In this document: in pieces, positions 47,882-54,776 of the stretch
Numbering within the stretch: position 1 is the stretch's first letter
Layout: every line of letters starts with the position of its first letter
Position numbers and translations under genes: made by a program
Notes under the pieces: model-generated
The model's database searches: none
Told to the model about the DNA's origin: nothing
The model's input: only the letters and a program-made list of their open reading frames with translations
Source of the DNA: Sphingobacterium paucimobilis HER1398
GTDB taxonomy: Bacteria; Bacteroidota; Bacteroidia; Sphingobacteriales; Sphingobacteriaceae
Length of the DNA stretch: 64,000 bases
NCBI RefSeq assembly: GCF_000416985.1
Contig: NZ_ATDL01000004.1
Coordinates: 310,001-374,000 of the forward strand
Direction: 5' to 3'

Positions 47882-48811
47882 ATGGATAAAATTCTAAAAG
47901 ACCGCAGTTTTCGGTTGTCGATTATTCTTACCGCTCTTTTCTTTGGTACAGGTATCTTTTTTCTGTTTATCGGGACAGCTCCATTAGGTTGGGCTCTTTT
48001 CATTGTTTTGCCTATAGTTTTGGGTGTGGCTATCGGTGCTATGCCCAATGCAAAATATATCGTATGGGGGGCTATCGGATCGGCAGCTATTATTCTTACA
48101 GCGCTCGTTATTCCCGGCCTGTCCGGTTTATTGTGTATTGTGATGACATTGCCCTTGGTGCTTCCGCTTATCTTTGCCGGTTATATTATTGCGCATTTGA
48201 TAAAGCGTTATCGGCATATACGGGGTACAGACAGGTTGCGGGTCTTGCTCCTCCCGCTGTTGCCTTTTCTGATCGCAGCACCAGTAGAGCAATACCTAAC
48301 AGCAGATAAGGATGAGGTCATCGAAGTCGCCACAACGCAGATCTTTGACTATACGCCAGAGCAGGTGTACGATGCTGTTAAATCTGTTGATACCCTCGAT
48401 GCCGACAAGCCCTATCTTATGTATTTTGACCTTCCTATCCCTACCAAATGTGTTTTGGAGAAAGAAGAGGTCGGGGGATTGAGGACCTGTTATTTTAAAG
48501 CCGGAAAATCCAGCGCAAATGATTTTGGTAGCGGTACTATTGTAGAGCGGATTACAGCCTTGGAGCGCGGTAAGGTTCTGAAGATGGATGTCATCGACTA
48601 TAAGTTGGTGGGACGCAGTTGGCTTGGTTTCAAAGAAGCAATATATTATTTTGACAAAGTGGGAGAGGACAAATGTAAGCTGACACGGATTACAACCTAT
48701 ACCTCTGTTTTGAAACCTCGATTCTATTGGGAACCGTTAGAAAAACTCGGGATAAGACAAGAGCATGATTATGTGTTTAATAACCTACTCAAGGATCTGA
48801 CAAAAAGATAA
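47882..48811 (+). CDS. Membrane protein with C-terminal SRPBCC-like domain
   Basis: The 309-residue product has four hydrophobic segments in residues 10-140 (LSIILTALFFGTGIFFLFIG, VWGAIGSAAIILTALVIPGL). A soluble domain follows from about 145 (VIEVATTQIFDYTPEQVYDA, SGTIVERITALERGKVLKMD, FKEAIYYFDKVGEDKCKLTR), which has the pattern of START/polyketide cyclase-like SRPBCC folds that hold lipids or other hydrophobic ligands. The exact role is unknown. It stands alone after the PUL terminator. Confidence 0.7.
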   Translation: MDKILKDRSFRLSIILTALFFGTGIFFLFIGTAPLGWALFIVLPIVLGVAIGAMPNAKYIVWGAIGSAAIILTALVIPGLSGLLCIVMTLPLVLPLIFAGYIIAHLIKRYRHIRGTDRLRVLLLPLLPFLIAAPVEQYLTADKDEVIEVATTQIFDYTPEQVYDAVKSVDTLDADKPYLMYFDLPIPTKCVLEKEEVGGLRTCYFKAGKSSANDFGSGTIVERITALERGKVLKMDVIDYKLVGRSWLGFKEAIYYFDKVGEDKCKLTRITTYTSVLKPRFYWEPLEKLGIRQEHDYVFNNLLKDLTKR

Positions 48812-49053
48812 GGCTATATACCTGATATACGGATCACGCTATTGTTCGTAAATAAGCTTTCTGTCTTCCTTTTTTTGCAAGTAACGTTTATAAAGAACTG
48901 GTCACTTTGCTCCAGAACATTGATTCTTTCTATCTGTCCGACTTTTTAGATTTATTACAAATGTTGGGTGTCTCAAAAGTGTTTGATTTAAGAACAAAAT
49001 AACTGTTCCCATTGAACAAAATAATCTAATGTTTTAAAGGGCAGTACTGTAAA

Positions 49054-50013
49054 TTAATTAATGAGATGTATTTGTTGTTGGATATAATCTAGATGCACTT
49101 GTTTGTAGCTCCTCATAAAATCAAGTCCACATAACATATAAAAATTTGCTGAACCAAAGGGGCCTTTCATTATGAAGTCTTTTTCTTTCGTTATTAAAAC
49201 TTCAGGTTGTTCGATTTTTAGTTTCCCAGAAATCAATAAGGCTTTTAATTCTACTGCGTGTAGATCTTGTTTGTGATTCACGAGATTCGTTCTTTTGGAC
49301 GTTGTGCTTTTTATGGGGGTGTCCCAAGATTTGGTAAGTGAATCTATATCTAAATTTGTAAAGAGGGCAAATGACTTATTAAAACCTGAATCAAATATCA
49401 TATTTGCAGTTTGTGAATTAGAATTGTTTAAGAGAAAGACGACTTTTACAGCTGTTGATACATGCAATATTTTACTGTAGTCTGTTTCGAACCCCGCGTC
49501 AGAAAAGACCATATCAAATGTTGTAATGTTGTTATATTTGGACTTATCTATAGATGTCTTTGATATCGTAATAATATGATTTTCAAAATCAATTCCAAAG
49601 TTTCTAGCTCTGTCGGAGCTTGAAATTCCCATTAGTCCGTCTATTCGAATCCCTCTTTCCTTACTCAGCCAATCTAGGTCAACAGCTAGCCCAGATGTGT
49701 TCATTTCATTCAGTTCCTCAATTTTAAATATGTCGGCCTTTCCAAAAGGTAAGGCTTTTATGTTACCGCCCGGCATCAAGGATGGTATTTCATCTTTTGT
49801 TTTTATATTGTGTTTCCTAATAACTTCTGTGCTTAACATAAAAGTGTTAGCTCCAGAATCGAAAAGCATATTAAGCATGTTCCCTGCCTTATCAGGAGTT
49901 TGTATTATGATGCTACCATTGGTTATTATAAAGGGGATTTTTGTGTCAGTTACACCTGCTTGTGTCGTTAAAGAAACAAAAAAGATAAGTGTTGCAAGTA
50001 ATAGCTTTTTCAT
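49054..50013 (-). CDS. Secreted aspartyl-protease-like (retropepsin-type) protein
   Basis: ATG 50013 gives a 319-residue protein with signal peptide (MKKLLLATLIFFVSLTTQAG). It has two D-S-G triads in the expected hydrophobic frame, MLFDSGANTFML (Asp52) and MIFDSGFNKSFAL (Asp208), each a possible half of an aspartic protease active site. In bacterial aspartyl proteases DTG/DSG followed by A is usual; the second triad has F after G, so activity is uncertain. The C-terminus (GLDFMRSYKQVHLDYIQQQI) is like the last strand pair of this family. The DNA is A+T-rich compared with its neighbours. Confidence 0.7.
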   Translation of the reverse strand: MKKLLLATLIFFVSLTTQAGVTDTKIPFIITNGSIIIQTPDKAGNMLNMLFDSGANTFMLSTEVIRKHNIKTKDEIPSLMPGGNIKALPFGKADIFKIEELNEMNTSGLAVDLDWLSKERGIRIDGLMGISSSDRARNFGIDFENHIITISKTSIDKSKYNNITTFDMVFSDAGFETDYSKILHVSTAVKVVFLLNNSNSQTANMIFDSGFNKSFALFTNLDIDSLTKSWDTPIKSTTSKRTNLVNHKQDLHAVELKALLISGKLKIEQPEVLITKEKDFIMKGPFGSANFYMLCGLDFMRSYKQVHLDYIQQQIHLIN

Positions 50014-50416
50014 AGATTTTTTCAACTTTGAGACTGAGATTCCTCACCTTGTTTTTTATGTTTTAAGTTTAAAATGGTTGTTTAAAAGAGCAGTCTGCAC
50101 TCCTTCCTGATATTTGATAGAATTCAGCCCAATCCTTTACTTAAAAAATCGCATAGCTTGAATAGATCAGTGTCTTTGTTGGTGCTGTTGGTATTCAATA
50201 ATTTCATTTATAAACTTATAAGTGGTTGCTTTTCTTAAATGTAGGCGTTAAAAATGAATGTTTCAAGCTTTAATGTTTTTATTGATGATAATTTAATATG
50301 ATTGTATAATAAGTTTTGTTAGTTTGAATTGCATGGGTCGTTATTTCATTATAGTAAAAAATGAAAATAGAAGATATCCAAAAACGTATTATTGATTCTT
50401 TTATTTTTTGTTTTAG

Positions 50417-50551
50417 CCTGTTTTCCCAAGCCTAGACGGGAATTATAAAGCGCTATTGGACTATGATGTAGCAGAGGCTAACGTGATCAAGGCCAAATAT
50501 ACGCTGATGTACAATGGAGAGGTGATCAAGGTGTTGAGAGGGGAGGAGTGA
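50417..50551 (+). pseudogene. Open gene fragment without a start
   Basis: A 44-codon frame, preceded directly by TAG, encodes PVFPSLDGNYKALLDYD followed by VAEANVIKAKYTLMYNGEV and ends at TGA. Its amino-acid make-up and codons look like coding sequence, in contrast with the A+T-rich DNA around it, but I do not recognise the parent. It is probably the 3' end of a deleted gene. The rest of the 620-bp gap 50014-50633 shows no gene; a possible -7 element TATATTTG lies at 50602-50609. Confidence 0.45.
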
Positions 50552-50633
50552 TGGCTTGCTTATGTTTGCTAATTATTTTAGTTTAAAAGGTTTTATTTTT
50601 GTATATTTGTTTAATAACCAATGATTAAACGAT

Positions 50634-51593
50634 ATGACTAAATCAAAGAAGCATCTCGGTAAATACGTCGATCCACGGACCGACTTCGGTATGAAGTTTT
50701 ATTTTGGACGGGAAGAAAATAAGATCTTATTGATCGAATTCCTTAACAGTCTGTTTGAAGGCGAGAAGATAATTGCCGATCTAAAGTATAAGACCGTAGA
50801 GCACGATGGTGATCAGGAAGATATGCGTCGCGTTGTTTTTGATCTGCACTGCATAGGTAGTGATGGTGAAATTTTTATAGTCGAATTTCAACAATTATTC
50901 CAGGAGTTTTTTAAAGACCGTGCCGTGTTCTATACCTCACGGTTGATTAATAAGCAGCTTGCCAAAGGGAAGAAAGGGAATGATTATCATTTGCCGGAAG
51001 TTTACTTCGTCGGTATTCTGGAATTCGACATGAATGGAGGCTCGAATGTTGCGTTGCCCCGCGAGACCGATCGCCCGTATTTTTATGATGTTGCGTTATG
51101 TGATAGGCATACCCACGAGGTTTTTTATGACAAGTTGGGGTATAAGATGGTCTCCCTTCCTGTTTTTGATAAGCAGCCAGAGGAATTGGAGACGATAATG
51201 GATCAATGGCTCTATCTTCTTAAGCATCTGAGTACCATGGATAAACTACCTTCATTTTTGGACAAACGGATATTTGGTCGTATCTTTGCTATAGGAGAGA
51301 TAGGTAAATTAAAAGAGGAGGATCTGATGTCATACGAAGCAAGTTTAAAACAAAGACGGGACGCTGAAAGCGTTTTTAATTCTGCATTACGCTCTGGCCA
51401 TGCCAAGGGTAAGGCTGAGGGGCGTCAGGAAGGTCGTCAAGAAGGTCGTCAAGAAGGTCGTCAGGAAGAGCGGGCAAAAGCAGATGCAGAAAAGCGAGAA
51501 TCAGCGGTTAAGATGTTGGAAAATGGATTTGGGGTCAAGATGATCTCGGAAATTCTTGGATTGACTGTTGAAGAGATAGAAAAGTTGAAATAG
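50634..51593 (+). CDS. Rpn-family recombination-promoting nuclease / PD-(D/E)XK transposase-like protein
   Basis: This 319-residue protein matches the PDDEXK_2 family: N-terminal KYVDPRTDFGMKFYFG, then IFIVEFQQLFQEFFKDRAVF, where E-x-Q is the catalytic strand, YTSRLINKQL and the DKPYFYD-like region PRETDRPYFYDVALCDRHT. Rpn relatives (RpnA) are DNA endonucleases that promote RecA-independent recombination, and are often annotated as transposases although they lack IS ends. The C-terminus has a Gly-Arg-Gln-Glu repeat encoded by a 12-bp tandem repeat, then MLENGFGVKMISEILGLTVE. Such stretches are common in this family and may vary in number. A strong terminator follows. Confidence 0.85.
   Translation: MTKSKKHLGKYVDPRTDFGMKFYFGREENKILLIEFLNSLFEGEKIIADLKYKTVEHDGDQEDMRRVVFDLHCIGSDGEIFIVEFQQLFQEFFKDRAVFYTSRLINKQLAKGKKGNDYHLPEVYFVGILEFDMNGGSNVALPRETDRPYFYDVALCDRHTHEVFYDKLGYKMVSLPVFDKQPEELETIMDQWLYLLKHLSTMDKLPSFLDKRIFGRIFAIGEIGKLKEEDLMSYEASLKQRRDAESVFNSALRSGHAKGKAEGRQEGRQEGRQEGRQEERAKADAEKRESAVKMLENGFGVKMISEILGLTVEEIEKLK
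51420..51467 (+). repeat. 12-bp tandem repeat (four copies) inside the Rpn gene
   Basis: Four units of GGTCGTCAAGAA (with G/A changes) encode the repeated tetrapeptide GRQE. Since 12 is a multiple of three, copy number can change without loss of frame. Confidence 0.85.
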
Positions 51594-51606
51594 TTTTAAA
51601 AGATAA

Positions 51607-51867
51607 TTATATTATAAAAGCGTTCAGGATTAATCCTGAACGCTTTTTTTTATGTGTTAACTCCGCTATTTTTTCAAAGATGCATTGCGCTATATCCGTC
51701 AGTCGGTGTATCTTCCCGTCCGCATCAAACTCAAATACCGATCTGCCTTTCAACTTGATAGCATCACCTTTTTTTGTGCTGGTTTCTCGGATCGCACCTG
51801 CTCTGTGAGTGGTAATGTAATTTTTTGTTTGTTGAGACACCACTTGCAAAGTGGCGCTAGTTTTGAA
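51607..51867 (-). pseudogene. 3' remnant of a SnoaL/NTF2-like gene
   Basis: The frame, closed upstream by TGA at 51868, reads KTSATLQVVSQQTKNY, then IKLKGRSVFEFDADGKIHRL and TDIA. This matches the end of NTF2-like SnoaL proteins, where a last strand with xxVFEFDxDGKI is usual. There is no ATG and the N-terminal half is missing; the frame also runs on through the terminator palindrome. It is likely debris from a rearrangement at the Rpn locus. Confidence 0.5.
51616..51651. terminator. Perfect-palindrome terminator after the Rpn gene
   Basis: AAAAGCGTTCAGGATT (51616-51631) is followed directly by its full reverse complement (51632-51647) and a run of T. It starts 22 nt after the stop codon and could serve both strands. 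Confidence 0.85.
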
Positions 51868-51885
51868 TCATGGTGCTAGCCTTGG

Positions 51886-52449
51886 TTATTTAGTATCTTT
51901 AAGGTCGATAATAATATATTCATTCACACGAGCTTTAGCATTGTCTGAATGTTTTTTTCGCGATATTAACCAACCATTTTTAATAGCTGTCAATAGTGAT
52001 CCGGATATATTTTTATAGGTTATGCCAAAAGCCGTCCTTATATATTCATCTACCGTTTGTACGTCTACCCATTCTCTAAAGAGATTTAAGTCTAAAAGTC
52101 TTAATTCAATTAGGTCAATCAAATCGATGGGAGTGTCAAGAATTTTATGTCTATCTGAATCGTGCTCTTGATGGAAATTAATCATGTTAGCTCTGAAAGT
52201 CTTTTCGTCTTTTAGTTTCTTGGAAAAATCAAAGAATTCTAAAACAGGAACTCCGTAGAAGGTAAGCAATTTGAGCAAATTAATGAGATGGACATTTCCT
52301 TTGCCTTCTTCAAGCCTCTTTAACGATGCAACAGTTAAATCTGAACCCGTTGCAACTTTCTTTAATGAGAGTATTAATAGCTTTCTAATAGCTTTTAATC
52401 GTAATCCAATCTCTCTAGATTGAAATGTTGATATCTTACTTATTATCAT
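51886..52449 (-). CDS. XRE-family helix-turn-helix regulator
   Basis: This 187-residue protein has an N-terminal Cro/C1-type HTH at about 10-65 (GLRLKAIRKLLILSLKKVAT, then SDLTVASLKRLEEGKGNVHL). The C-terminal part (IDLIDLIELRLLDLNLFREW, TAIKNGWLISRKKHSDN) is of unknown function; such proteins with a C-terminal domain of 100-120 residues are frequent in accessory regions of Bacteroidota. No partner toxin gene is seen next to it. It begins 190 bp from a large composite inverted repeat. Confidence 0.72.
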   Translation of the reverse strand: MIISKISTFQSREIGLRLKAIRKLLILSLKKVATGSDLTVASLKRLEEGKGNVHLINLLKLLTFYGVPVLEFFDFSKKLKDEKTFRANMINFHQEHDSDRHKILDTPIDLIDLIELRLLDLNLFREWVDVQTVDEYIRTAFGITYKNISGSLLTAIKNGWLISRKKHSDNAKARVNEYIIIDLKDTK

Positions 52450-52637
52450 TGTTTTTATATTTTTATAAATACATTATGTTATTATAAATATGTATCGTAT
52501 ATTTGTGTCAGCGACTTGTGAGTAACGAGTGATGTCTCTCATTTAAATGGTCGTTACACGTATATGAATTAAATTATAGGCTAGAAAATATAACCTTGGT
52601 ATAGGTCGATACATTTAAAGTCTCGTCGCTTAGAATA

Positions 52638-52744
52638 TCCCACACGAGAGCGAGGCAGCAGGTATTACCCAATCCCATCCAAATGACTTATATTTGTCCT
52701 TTGTATGGATAGGGTACTGCTGTTGATCCGTTACTCGTGTGGGA
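52638..52744. repeat. Composite inverted repeat (about 107 bp, four nested stems)
   Basis: The outer arms TCCCACACGAG (52638-52648) and CTCGTGTGGGA (52734-52744) are perfect. Inside, three further stems lie in order with small bulges: CAGCAG/CTGCTG, TACCC/GGGTA and ATCC/GGAT. The apical loop is A+T-rich. It could be a structured RNA, a small non-autonomous mobile element or a phage/IS-like hairpin end. Elsewhere in the 734-bp gap 52450-53183 are a hairpin TTGGTCT/AGACCAA at 52920-52938 and no gene. Confidence 0.6.
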
Positions 52745-53044
52745 ACTCAAGCGGCGGGGAGGTAGTGCTCAAATCCATACATTTCCATTAATGATTTCAG
52801 CTCAGCCTTTCCTATTGTATTTCCTTTACCATTTAAACTCAATTGTAAAAATGGTGAAAAAAAATCAGAATCATCAGATTAAAATTATCTCTGCTCCTGA
52901 ATAGTTCAGGTTAGTAGACTTGGTCTTAAGGAGACCAATCTAATCGGTTTTGCGCTCCAATTATATAACCCGAAAATTATACCAATTAAATACTTAAAAG
53001 TGAGCTCTTCCCGATAACAAATCAATCAATTTTATTTATTAACC

Positions 53045-53159
53045 GTGTGGCCTGATCAAGGATTGGGTACGGTAGGATATTGACCGGTCTATTTTTCCGG
53101 CGCCACACATTCAATGAACTTTAGAAACCCCGCTGTGCGGGCTCTTTAAGTCCATTGAA
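53045..53159 (+). promoter_or_regulatory. Structured 5' leader of tlpA-susC-susD
   Basis: Two stems abut. GTGTGGC (53045-53051) pairs with GCCACAC (53102-53108) and encloses CCGG/CCGG. TTCAATGAACTT (53110-53121) pairs with AAGTCCATTGAA (53148-53159, one mismatch) and encloses CCCGC/GCGGG. The last arm ends 24 nt before ATG 53184. Consecutive closed stems right before the gene suggest a cis-acting RNA, not an intrinsic terminator as no T-run follows. Confidence 0.5.
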
Positions 53160-53183
53160 AAACAATTTAAAATCTTAAAAAAA

Positions 53184-54776
53184 ATGAAGAATTTTTTAAG
53201 GGGTGGGAGAGGACTGTCCTTTGGACAGGGGGATCATGTTGTCAAATTATCCCGATATAACTTCCCGATTCTCGGGACAAGCGGGACAGGTCTCCGTGAC
53301 AAAGACCTTTCTAGTCGCCCAATTGATAAGAATAGAGGTATGACATCTTTATTCTGTATAGACCTCTCTGTTCCACTACGCTCCAATCGAGGTGACGTGC
53401 TGTGTGGATTGAGGTCGCCATCTGCTATTAGCTATTGGCCATTAGCCTGTATAATATTATTCTGTGTGTTGTTTAGTGGTCTTTTGGTTTCTCCTGCTCA
53501 AGGGCAGGAGGCCAAAGGCCTTAAGAAGCCAAATGCTTTGCAGATAGGAGATACCATACCGGAAATGTTGTGGCATATGCCTCTGCAGATCGTAAGTAAT
53601 CCTGATCAAATGAAAACAATGACCTTGAATGACTATCGGGGCAAGCTGATTATACTCGACTTTTGGGCTACATGGTGCGGAGGTTGTATAGCTGCTTTTC
53701 CCAAGCTTGACACACTGCAACAAAAATATGCTAAAGATGTGGCATTCTTAAGTGTCTCTACAGAAAGTAAAGAACGTGTTTCCGTATTTATAAAGGCACG
53801 CGGTGCTCAAACACCGAATCTTACTTTTATCTCCGAAGGTAAGGACATAGATGATTATTTTAAATATGGAACACTGCCACACTATGTTTGGATAGACTCG
53901 CAAGGCGTAATTCGTAGTAGTTCCGAATCACTACAGGTCAATGCTGTCAATATAGATGAAGCTCTGAAAGGAATATTTAATTTCAGAACGAAGACTGACG
54001 TCATTGTAGAATATGATTTTGACAGATCATTACTTCAAAATGTTGGTAATGATGAGATCGGTCAATTGTATTTTAGTAGCACGTTGATACCTTATCATTC
54101 AGGTTACAAGTCCATGCGTAAGATAAGTACGGACAAAGACAAAGGAAGAAAGATTACTCTTTTAAATGTTCCGCTCTTTTGGCTATATATAACTGCATAC
54201 TCTACGAATGGGCAGGGGTTTTGGAAATCGAATACCATAGTTGAAGTAAAAGATCACGAAAAAATTGTTAAGCGGGGAATCCCGGGACAACGCTATGAGG
54301 ATTGGCTTGCTGCTGGAAACGGCTACTGCTATGAACAGATCGTGCGCTACGAAGAAAGAGATTCAAGCTTTAAATATATGCAGGCTGATCTGGACAGGAT
54401 GATTCCGCAGTACAAAGCTGTAGTGGAGTCTAGAGAGATCTCCTGCTATATTCTTAAACTCATTGATGAAAAAAAGTTAATAGCGTCTACCGAAAAAAAC
54501 ACTACGCTCGGAGCAGCTTATGGCACCGGAGAAAAGACATTTAACGGTACTAATATCCCTATCAATAGATTGGTCGAGGAAATTAATGAGTACGACAAAA
54601 TGGGTGTTAATCTCTATAATGAGACGGGTAGAAATGATCGGCTTACAGTAGCTATACCAAAGCCTATAGGAGACCTGTCCGAAGTCAATCAATACCTGGC
54701 AAAATACGGGCTTGCCATCTCTTTGGAAAAAAGGACAAAACCTTTTCTGGTTATTAAAGATAGACCTACCTCATGA
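53184..54776 (+). CDS. TlpA-like thioredoxin protein with C-terminal DUF3738-like domain
   Basis: Residues 112-255 hold a TlpA/AhpC-type thioredoxin fold: IGDTIPEMLWHMPLQI, YRGKLIILDFWATWCGGC (Cys165 and Cys168), then GTLPHYVWID with the cis-Pro. The C-terminal 60 residues (PINRLVEEINEYDKMGVNLY, ISLEKRTKPFLVIKD) resemble the end of DUF3738. The start is in doubt. ATG 53184 puts about 85 odd residues before the hydrophobic signal segment (PLACIILFCVLFSGLLV, cleaved near AQGQ), and that stretch has several DNA hairpins, so ATG 53340 or TTG 53409 may be real. The signal segment itself is partly made of GCYATTR heptamers. It overlaps susC by four bases and would act in the periplasm or outer membrane with that receptor. 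Confidence 0.8.
   Translation: MKNFLRGGRGLSFGQGDHVVKLSRYNFPILGTSGTGLRDKDLSSRPIDKNRGMTSLFCIDLSVPLRSNRGDVLCGLRSPSAISYWPLACIILFCVLFSGLLVSPAQGQEAKGLKKPNALQIGDTIPEMLWHMPLQIVSNPDQMKTMTLNDYRGKLIILDFWATWCGGCIAAFPKLDTLQQKYAKDVAFLSVSTESKERVSVFIKARGAQTPNLTFISEGKDIDDYFKYGTLPHYVWIDSQGVIRSSSESLQVNAVNIDEALKGIFNFRTKTDVIVEYDFDRSLLQNVGNDEIGQLYFSSTLIPYHSGYKSMRKISTDKDKGRKITLLNVPLFWLYITAYSTNGQGFWKSNTIVEVKDHEKIVKRGIPGQRYEDWLAAGNGYCYEQIVRYEERDSSFKYMQADLDRMIPQYKAVVESREISCYILKLIDEKKLIASTEKNTTLGAAYGTGEKTFNGTNIPINRLVEEINEYDKMGVNLYNETGRNDRLTVAIPKPIGDLSEVNQYLAKYGLAISLEKRTKPFLVIKDRPTS
53424..53451 (+). repeat. GCYATTR heptamer repeat inside the signal-peptide region
   Basis: Three consecutive 7-bp units, GCTATTA, GCTATTG and GCCATTA, are followed by a degenerate fourth (GCCTGTA). 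Since 7 is not a multiple of 3, the three units read through three frames and give AISYWPLA. Confidence 0.7.

Noticed and set aside
48961..49010. Possible IS remnant (TGTCTCAAAAG)
   Set aside because: A single short match with no partner repeat or transposase fragment.
52507..52540. Short GTTACTC-like pair on the minus strand, a possible third heptamer array
   Set aside because: Only two adjoining units (GAGTAAC, GAGTGAT); too short to separate from chance.
52638..52744. Integron attC site
   Set aside because: A long imperfect palindrome is suggestive, but the conserved GTTRRRY/RYYYAAC core boxes are not at the ends and there is no integrase gene.
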